Source of the DNA: Bacteroidota bacterium
Lineage (GTDB): Bacteria > Bacteroidota > Bacteroidia > Flavobacteriales > Flavobacteriaceae
Reading direction: 5' to 3'
Assembly: GCA_018656255.1 (NCBI GenBank)
Contig: JABHYI010000007.1
Location: forward strand, 1 to 11,534
Length of the DNA stretch: 11,534 nt
The position numbers were made by a program, and so were the translations under genes. The notes under the pieces were generated by a model. That model did not search any database. It had not been told where the DNA came from and saw only the letters and a list, made by a program, of their open reading frames with translations. Position 1 is the first letter of the stretch; each line of letters opens with the position of its first letter. Positions 6,845 to 11,534 of the stretch are shown piece after piece.

Positions 6845-9265
6845 TTATTTTTTGTTAAAAATATAAGCAACATTATTGTAATCTAAAAAATAGGTAACTC
6901 TTAGAGATATAGTGTTTTGAACAGCTTGTTTAAATAGTTTGTTTAAGCTTTCTGTGTACCCTAAAGTGGCCTGGTTGTCATTATTAAATATTTGATTTCT
7001 ATATAATAAACTAGCTTCGCTACCTGGGGCAAATCGCCATCTAAAACTTAAATCTAGGTTCCAGATATTGAAGTTTCTGTTTGGGTCATTTTCTTGGGTT
7101 ATTTGGTAGTCAACAATATCTTTAGTACCGTCATCATTGAGTTTAAAGAAAATACCATCACTGTAATCTACAGAAGTCCAATAATTTCTAAAACGCAGGT
7201 CAATTGCTCTATAAGGGTCAAAATTATAACTTGCGGTTAATGAATTTTCAAAAGATAGTAAATCCCGTTGTCCAAAAAAGACATCAGTTTCTGTGTTGTC
7301 TATGTAGCCAAATTGATTGTCTCTTTTAGAAAAATCTGTGTTAATTTCCACTAAAAACTTATCCGAGAAGCGATACCTTGGAGAAAACTCAATAAATACC
7401 TGTTGTTGTGGTTGATCAAAATCTTTTCGCTGGCCAATACCAAAATCTACTGCAAATACCTTTCTGTAGTCTGTAGAGATAAACATTTTAGAACCCAAAC
7501 TTTTTGAAAATGTGACGTATTTTCCTTCTACTCGAGGCTCAAAGTAATCATCTCTACTTGTTCTATAGTCCATAAACCCGCCAAAGGCTATTCTCGATTT
7601 TAATACAAAAAAGCTTTCAAATCTAAATGAATTACCTGTGATTACATTAGGGTTATAAAGGCGTCTATGTCTTGTAGATAATTCAAACTTATACTTATTA
7701 AATGTTTTGTTTGGTTCAAAATTCTCATAAGAGATTTCTGCTTCAAGGTTATTATAATTATTTCTCCTGTTAAGGCCTAAATCATTGATGTCATAAGTCG
7801 TGTTGGCGAGTTTATGCTCTAAACGATATCTAAATTTTCCTTTTATTCTAGACAGCTCTATTTCAGATAAAAACCCTGTACTAATCCCGTTATCTTTACT
7901 CACATTACTGGCAACATTTCTACCAGATATATTATATGTGTTTTGTTTGTCTGAAACATCATATACTATTGCCGTTGTGTTTGCATCCCTAAATTGGCCA
8001 TCTCGTGTAACGTTGGTATTAATCAAAGAAATAGATGAGTTGTCGTTAAACTGCTGATCTAGCACAAGGATGTTATAGTTGGTTAGAGGCTCTACTAATA
8101 CCTGCGTTGTAGCACCTGTTTGCTCGTTTAGAACCCTTGCATATGTTTTTTCGGTTATGGCATTAAAAAAACCAAACCCTAAATTGTCTTTTGTTCTTCC
8201 TGAAACTTTTATAGCATTCAATAAATTGACACTCTCTGGATATTGATCAACAATTTCATTTTCTTCTAGATCTGTAATTTCTTTACTGGGAGATCCGCCC
8301 ACTCTTCTTGAGAAAAAGAGTCTTCCTTTATTAAAAAGTTCTGTTCCTTCAGTGAAAAATTGTCTTTGCTCTTCGAAAGTTTGTTCAAAAGGTCCTAGAT
8401 TAAGGGTAACCTCATCAAAGGCAGCTTGTCCAAAATCTGGTATCAGCGTAGCATCTAACGTAAAGCTATCACTAAGACCATATTTTAAATCCATTCCAGC
8501 GCTAAAGTTTCTATTAGTTACTCCCTCAAGGGTAGAAACAGCTCCTTGGGTGAATGGAAAAAAAGTAAGGCGAGTAGGAGGGTTTATTTTTTCAATACCT
8601 AGCAGTGGAGCATTGTATTGCGTAGCTTTTCCTTTTGTAATGTCAATAGCAGCAAAACTATGGGTCTCATTACTATTGATAATACGTCTGTAAAAATTGA
8701 TACTCCAATTCTGAATCTCAAGCTCAGGAAAACGAAGGGCATTATATGGAATTTTAAACTCTGCATACCATCCTTTGCTATCCCTTGATATTTTAGACTC
8801 AAACACAACATTGTATCCTAAGTCTTCATCGTTGATTGATATTTTTGAATCAAAAATAGTTCCAGCACTAGTAACACCAAAACGTGTCTCGTTAATACCA
8901 TCATTGTAGGTGTTTAATGCAACTGCAATAAAATCTGCTTGAGCTCTTACATCATCACGCTGTGAGAATTGACTAGCAATACTACCTGGGTTTGGATCTT
9001 CCATGTATGCTGCTATATAAACAGCAGTATCATCATAGGCTAGCTGAACTTTGGTTTGGTAGCCTAAAGGGATATCACCCTGCGTTCCAGGCTCTAGCAT
9101 GTTAAAGTCTCCATAGTAGGGGAGGTTATTCCAAACAGTATCATCTAAAACCCCGTCTATCTTTGGAGCCTCTGAAATTCTAGTTGCAGTGAGTGTTTTT
9201 TCTTGTTGAGAAAATAGAAGTGTTGTGTGTAATAGCACACTAAAGAAAAAAATAATGTTTCTCAT
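6845..9265 (-). CDS. DUF5916 outer-membrane protein with CBM9-like N-terminal domain
   Basis: 806 residues with a signal peptide (residues 1-19, LLHTTLLFSQ, probably cleaved before Q20). Residues of about 28-215 form a CBM9-like carbohydrate-binding-type domain (IDGVLDDTVWNNLP at 36-49; AYDDTAVYIAAYMEDP 76-91; GWYAEFKIPYNALRFP 165-180). The remainder is a DUF5916-type beta-barrel, recognised by DATLIPDFGQ (270-280) and FEEQRQFFTEGTELFN (297-312), where the family usually has PEKRPFFLEG. Alternating aromatic and polar strands run to the C-terminal VTYFLDYNNVAYIFNKK. The family is common in Bacteroidota outer membranes; its substrate is not known, and the CBM9 name is structural only. ATG at 9263-9265 is preceded by a strong Shine-Dalgarno, unusual in this phylum. 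First gene of the minus-strand cluster. Confidence 0.9.
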   Translation of the reverse strand: MRNIIFFFSVLLHTTLLFSQQEKTLTATRISEAPKIDGVLDDTVWNNLPYYGDFNMLEPGTQGDIPLGYQTKVQLAYDDTAVYIAAYMEDPNPGSIASQFSQRDDVRAQADFIAVALNTYNDGINETRFGVTSAGTIFDSKISINDEDLGYNVVFESKISRDSKGWYAEFKIPYNALRFPELEIQNWSINFYRRIINSNETHSFAAIDITKGKATQYNAPLLGIEKINPPTRLTFFPFTQGAVSTLEGVTNRNFSAGMDLKYGLSDSFTLDATLIPDFGQAAFDEVTLNLGPFEQTFEEQRQFFTEGTELFNKGRLFFSRRVGGSPSKEITDLEENEIVDQYPESVNLLNAIKVSGRTKDNLGFGFFNAITEKTYARVLNEQTGATTQVLVEPLTNYNILVLDQQFNDNSSISLINTNVTRDGQFRDANTTAIVYDVSDKQNTYNISGRNVASNVSKDNGISTGFLSEIELSRIKGKFRYRLEHKLANTTYDINDLGLNRRNNYNNLEAEISYENFEPNKTFNKYKFELSTRHRRLYNPNVITGNSFRFESFFVLKSRIAFGGFMDYRTSRDDYFEPRVEGKYVTFSKSLGSKMFISTDYRKVFAVDFGIGQRKDFDQPQQQVFIEFSPRYRFSDKFLVEINTDFSKRDNQFGYIDNTETDVFFGQRDLLSFENSLTASYNFDPYRAIDLRFRNYWTSVDYSDGIFFKLNDDGTKDIVDYQITQENDPNRNFNIWNLDLSFRWRFAPGSEASLLYRNQIFNNDNQATLGYTESLNKLFKQAVQNTISLRVTYFLDYNNVAYIFNKK

Positions 9266-9273
9266 AAAAAAAA

Positions 9274-9280
9274 CTCCTTT
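9274..9280 (-). promoter_or_regulatory. Strong Shine-Dalgarno for the DUF5916 gene
   Basis: The minus strand reads AAAGGAG, separated by 8 nt (all T) from the ATG at 9265. Most genes in this window lack any such site, in keeping with Bacteroidota translation. Part of it (AAAGG) lies in one arm of the inverted repeat at 9276-9332. Confidence 0.6.
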
Positions 9281-9332
9281 GCATAGTTGATTAATGCAAT
9301 ACAGATGTGCAAATTTACCGCTATGCTAAAGG
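9276..9332. repeat. Imperfect inverted repeat upstream of the DUF5916 gene
   Basis: The arms are CCTTTGCATAG (9276-9286) and CTATGCTAAAGG (9321-9332), complementary over 11 pairs with one unpaired base, enclosing 34 bp. The left arm contains part of the Shine-Dalgarno of the minus-strand gene; the 34-bp interior contains the candidate -7 element TAAATTTG. It could be a bracketing operator, or a leader hairpin that hides the ribosome site if transcription begins upstream of 9332. Confidence 0.5.
9310..9317 (-). promoter_or_regulatory. Candidate -7 element TAAATTTG for the DUF5916 gene
   Basis: On the minus strand, TAAATTTG fits TAnnTTTG and would give a leader of about 40 nt before the ATG at 9265. 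No TTG is found at the -33 spacing, so support is modest. It sits inside the inverted repeat. Confidence 0.35.
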
Positions 9333-9392
9333 TCCTTTTACTAATAAAAAGTTAAAAAGATTTTCAATTACACATACAGTGTTAAATTAATG

Positions 9393-9400
9393 TAGCTTTG
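9393..9400 (+). promoter_or_regulatory. Candidate -7 element TAGCTTTG for msrA-folE
   Basis: TAGCTTTG fits the Bacteroidota -7 consensus TAnnTTTG and ends 8 nt before the msrA ATG at 9409. A transcript started from it would be nearly leaderless. No TTG is present at the -33 spacing. Confidence 0.35.
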
Positions 9401-9408
9401 TTTAAAGG

Positions 9409-9957
9409 ATGGATACAATAATTAAACAAGCTATTTTTGCTAACGGATGTTTTTGGTGTACAGAAGCAGTTTTCCAGCGCCTAGAAGGTGTTGTTAATGT
9501 AGTTTCAGGATATACAGGAGGACACATAAAAAACCCATCGTACAGAGAAGTTTGTAATGGTACAACTGGGCATGCAGAGGCTATACGCATAGATTTTGAC
9601 CCCAAGGTTATTTCCTATCAAACGCTTTTAGAGGTATTTTTTGCAACCCATGATCCAACCACATTAAACCGTCAAGGAAATGATGTAGGTACCCAGTACA
9701 GAAGTGCTATTTTTTATGGAGATGAAACCCAAAAAAATGAGGCCAAAGATTTTATAGATACCCTTACTAAAGCGGTTGTTTTTAAAGAGTCTATTGTTAC
9801 CCAGCTTCAGCCTTTAGATATTTTTTATCTGGCAGAAGCATCTCATCATAATTATTACAACCAAAACAAAGAGCAGGCATATTGTAATTTTACCATTACA
9901 CCTAAAATTGAAAAAATACAGCAATTTTTTGCAGATAAACTTAAATCAAATAAATGA
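9409..9957 (+). CDS. msrA: Peptide methionine-S-sulfoxide reductase MsrA
   Basis: 182 residues, normal length for a stand-alone MsrA, cytoplasmic (no signal peptide). It reduces the S-epimer of methionine sulfoxide in oxidised proteins, with thioredoxin as usual recycler. The active-site motif GCFWCTE (13-19) supplies nucleophile Cys14. Also seen are GYTGG (34-38), [12 protein letters not shown] (54-65), [19 protein letters not shown] (81-99) and a C-terminal AYC with Cys159 as likely resolving cysteine. No MsrB domain is fused or adjacent. ATG at 9409 is the only plausible start, since the catalytic motif follows 12 codons later. The stop overlaps the folE start (ATGA, 9954-9957), so the two are probably co-translated. 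The gene is divergent from the DUF5916 gene across 143 bp. Confidence 0.97.
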   Translation: MDTIIKQAIFANGCFWCTEAVFQRLEGVVNVVSGYTGGHIKNPSYREVCNGTTGHAEAIRIDFDPKVISYQTLLEVFFATHDPTTLNRQGNDVGTQYRSAIFYGDETQKNEAKDFIDTLTKAVVFKESIVTQLQPLDIFYLAEASHHNYYNQNKEQAYCNFTITPKIEKIQQFFADKLKSNK

Positions 9958-10553
9958 GTAACTATAAATTCTTCGAAGAACACAACCATCAAGCTACACA
10001 AAACATAAAAAAAAGCTACACAGATATTATATCTGATATAGGAGAAGATGTTACTCGTGAGGGTATTGTTAAAACTCCAGAAAGAGCATCAAAAGCAATG
10101 CAGTTTTTAACCCAGGGCTATGATCAAGACCCAGCTGCAATACTAAAAGGAGCAATGTTTAAAGAAGATTACCATGATATGGTAATCATTAAAAGCATTG
10201 AGTTATACTCTTTATGCGAGCATCATATGTTGCCTTTTTATGGAAAAGCACACATCGCCTACATACCAGATGGACACATCGTTGGTTTGAGTAAAATACC
10301 AAGAGTGGTAGATGTATTTGCTAGAAGACTCCAAGTACAGGAAAGACTTACTCATGATATTTTAGAGTGCATAAACGATACATTAAAGCCCAAAGGAGTT
10401 GCCGTTGTAATAGAGGCAAGCCATATGTGTATGATGATGCGTGGTGTTCAAAAACAAAATAGTGTAACTACCACTTCAGGCTTTAGAGGACAATTTGAGA
10501 AAATTGAAACTAGAAATGAATTTTTAAAACTCATTAGCTCAGATTTATCCTAA
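9954..10553 (+). CDS. folE: GTP cyclohydrolase I (FolE, type I)
   Basis: 199 residues, slightly shorter at the N-terminus than E. coli FolE (222). It converts GTP to 7,8-dihydroneopterin triphosphate and formate, the entry step to tetrahydrofolate and, in many bacteria, to queuosine precursors. Zinc ligands are Cys88 and His91 in [10 protein letters not shown] (86-95) and Cys159 in [10 protein letters not shown] (155-164); the catalytic His157 is in the same motif. Further family signatures are [15 protein letters not shown] (35-49), [20 protein letters not shown] (111-130) and [10 protein letters not shown] (170-179). It overlaps msrA by 4 bp and ends before a strong terminator. Pairing with msrA has no obvious metabolic link. 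Confidence 0.98.
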   Translation: MSNYKFFEEHNHQATQNIKKSYTDIISDIGEDVTREGIVKTPERASKAMQFLTQGYDQDPAAILKGAMFKEDYHDMVIIKSIELYSLCEHHMLPFYGKAHIAYIPDGHIVGLSKIPRVVDVFARRLQVQERLTHDILECINDTLKPKGVAVVIEASHMCMMMRGVQKQNSVTTTSGFRGQFEKIETRNEFLKLISSDLS

Positions 10554-10607
10554 TAAACAGCATCATAGTGTGATCGTTAGATTTTTATGGTGTACATTAT
10601 TAAACAT

Positions 10608-10644
10608 AAAAAAAGCCCTTACATTACTTGTAAGGGCTTTTTTT
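10608..10644. terminator. Bidirectional rho-independent terminator
   Basis: A perfect 9-bp stem, GCCCTTACA (10615-10623) and TGTAAGGGC (10629-10637), with a 5-nt loop. It is extended by seven A residues before it and seven T residues after it, which can also pair. It therefore gives a U-tract on either strand. It lies between convergent folE (ends 10553) and the DUF6787-like gene (ends 10663) and can stop transcription from both. Confidence 0.92.
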
Positions 10645-10662
10645 ATACTTTTTAGGCAAAGG

Positions 10663-10965
10663 TTAATCTTTCAATATAAAACCAAGTTTCATACTACGAA
10701 GCATCTTTTTTTCAAAGCTCCAGAAAAATTCGAATTCACCAAATAGCCAACCGAAAAACACCAGAAGAACTTGATATACAGGAAATATAATGAGTATTCT
10801 GATGGGCCAATAAAAATACCAACCTAATGATTTGGTAATGCCTAAGACATCTGTTATGGGCCCTGCAAACTTGGCAGCAGAGCTGCCAGTTATTGCAAAG
10901 ACTATAAAAACTACTGTTAATTTCCAGTTAGAATCTATATTCCAACGTTCTTTAAGTTTTTTCAA
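10663..10965 (-). CDS. DUF6787-like small membrane protein, TTG start
   Basis: A 100-residue protein resembling the DUF6787 family of Bacteroidota, recalled from MKKLKERWNIDSNW, the ITGSSAAKFAGPITDVLGI segment and FPVYQVLLVFFGWLFGEFEFFW near the C-terminus. Two membrane helices are likely, at about residues 14-31 and 51-72. The family has no established function; homologues are sometimes labelled as diacylglyceryl transferase, but the essential residues of Lgt are not seen and 100 residues is too short, so I do not use that name. The start is TTG (10963-10965): no in-frame ATG lies between it and an upstream stop, the next internal Met is near the C-terminus, and the N-terminus fits the family. 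A weak AAGG precedes it by about 10 nt. It ends 18 bp from the shared terminator and begins 17 bp after the T9SS cargo gene, so co-transcription is likely. Confidence 0.8.
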   Translation of the reverse strand: MKKLKERWNIDSNWKLTVVFIVFAITGSSAAKFAGPITDVLGITKSLGWYFYWPIRILIIFPVYQVLLVFFGWLFGEFEFFWSFEKKMLRSMKLGFILKD

Positions 10966-10982
10966 TTGAAGGTGCCTTTTTA

Positions 10983-11534
10983 TTACTGCTTAATAAATCT
11001 TAGTGTAGACTCAATACTAGTTACAGTATTTTTAACTACAATAAAATAAATTCCTGTTGTATAGCCAGAAACTGAAATTACTTCTTTGTTTTGTGATACA
11101 ACACCTTGCTCAAGTAACTGTCCAAAAGTATTATACAAGCTATAAGAAGAACTATCATTTGTGTTTCCAATGCTAAGAGTTATTTCACTAGTAGCAGGAT
11201 TAGGGTATAAAGATATGCTAGCTAGTGACGCATCATTTATTGATAACTCCTCAGCAGTTAATAGTTGTGTTGTTTCGCTATCTCCAAATTCACCACCTTC
11301 AAAAATAACATCTCCATTAGTTGCAGTTAAGCTATATTCTCCATCTCCATATTGACAACAGATACCATCACCGAATGTATCAGATATTGTAAACTCATAA
11401 CATGTATTTAAATCAACATTCCAAGTTTCTACAAATGTTGTGTTGTCATCAGATGTTTGATTGTAGCTGCCAGAGTCTATTAAAGCACCTCCAACTTCTC
11501 GGAACTCCCAAGAAGTTTCTTCTGCATAATCATC
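10983..11534 (-). CDS. T9SS cargo protein, C-terminal part (5' end beyond window)
   Basis: The open frame runs from the right edge to TAA at 10983-10985, giving 183 residues of the C-terminus. The last about 75 residues form a type A T9SS sorting domain: ISLYPNPATSEITLSI (107-122), NTFGQLLEQG (135-144), GYTTGIYFIVVKN (157-169), ending in LRFIKQ. Before it (about 1-90) lies a module with ETSWEF (6-11), a cysteine in NTCYEFTISD (43-52) and GDGICCQYGDGEYSL (55-69), a pattern found in secreted Bacteroidota proteins, often metalloprotease or other exported enzymes. So the product is exported through the outer membrane by T9SS and is probably anchored on or released from the surface. The catalytic part, if any, is outside the window, so its activity cannot be named. 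The DUF6787-like gene follows after 17 bp. Confidence 0.88.
   Translation of the reverse strand, partial: DDYAEETSWEFREVGGALIDSGSYNQTSDDNTTFVETWNVDLNTCYEFTISDTFGDGICCQYGDGEYSLTATNGDVIFEGGEFGDSETTQLLTAEELSINDASLASISLYPNPATSEITLSIGNTNDSSSYSLYNTFGQLLEQGVVSQNKEVISVSGYTTGIYFIVVKNTVTSIESTLRFIKQ

Noticed and set aside
8352..8693. Plus-strand open frame of 113 codons antisense to the DUF5916 gene
   Set aside because: It lies entirely opposite a conserved part of the DUF5916 protein (including DATLIPDFGQ); no family resemblance of its own.
1..11534. Defence system, prophage or mobile element
   Set aside because: No integrase, transposase, toxin, nuclease, methyltransferase or terminal repeat was seen; gene content and base composition look uniform and core-like.

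Overview
This AT-rich window looks like a chromosomal segment of a member of the Bacteroidota, most likely a marine-type Flavobacteriaceae. The evidence is a type IX secretion (T9SS) C-terminal sorting domain at the right edge, a CBM9-like/DUF5916 outer-membrane protein, a BatA-type von Willebrand protein, DUF2400/TIGR02757 and DUF6787-like families, few Shine-Dalgarno sequences, and several matches to the Bacteroidota -7 promoter element TAnnTTTG. I see no mobile element, CRISPR array, tRNA or rRNA. It reads as ordinary core genome, with a few proteins of unclear function.

Positions 1-9265 are entirely minus strand. In transcription order they encode: a DUF5916-type outer-membrane protein with a signal peptide; an S41 (C-terminal processing) protease lipoprotein with a PDZ region; a LolD-like ABC ATPase; a DUF2400/TIGR02757 protein; a BatA-type membrane protein with a vWA domain; a dihydroorotase homologue whose metal-binding histidines are replaced; and two small tandem paralogous membrane proteins (DUF4870/Tic20-like), the second cut by the left window edge. 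Gaps are short (40-100 bp), and the dihydroorotase-like gene overlaps the next gene by 8 bp, so one or a few operons are likely.

Positions 9266-9408 are a divergent intergenic region with candidate promoter elements and an imperfect inverted repeat that includes the Shine-Dalgarno of the DUF5916 gene. To its right, msrA (methionine sulfoxide reductase A) and folE (GTP cyclohydrolase I) lie on the plus strand with a 4-bp ATGA overlap. They end at a strong hairpin with A/T tracts on both sides.

Beyond that terminator, on the minus strand and convergent with folE, are a small DUF6787-like membrane protein with a TTG start and, 17 bp upstream of it, the C-terminal 183 residues of a secreted T9SS cargo protein whose N-terminus lies outside the window.

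The functions are mostly housekeeping or envelope related: oxidative protein repair, pterin/folate synthesis, lipoprotein or envelope transport, outer-membrane and secreted proteins. The items most worth a second look are the apparently non-catalytic dihydroorotase homologue, the DUF2400 protein with a segment resembling the catalytic-Asp motif of HhH-GPD DNA glycosylases, and the inverted repeat over the DUF5916 leader. I found no clear evidence of an undescribed multi-gene system.
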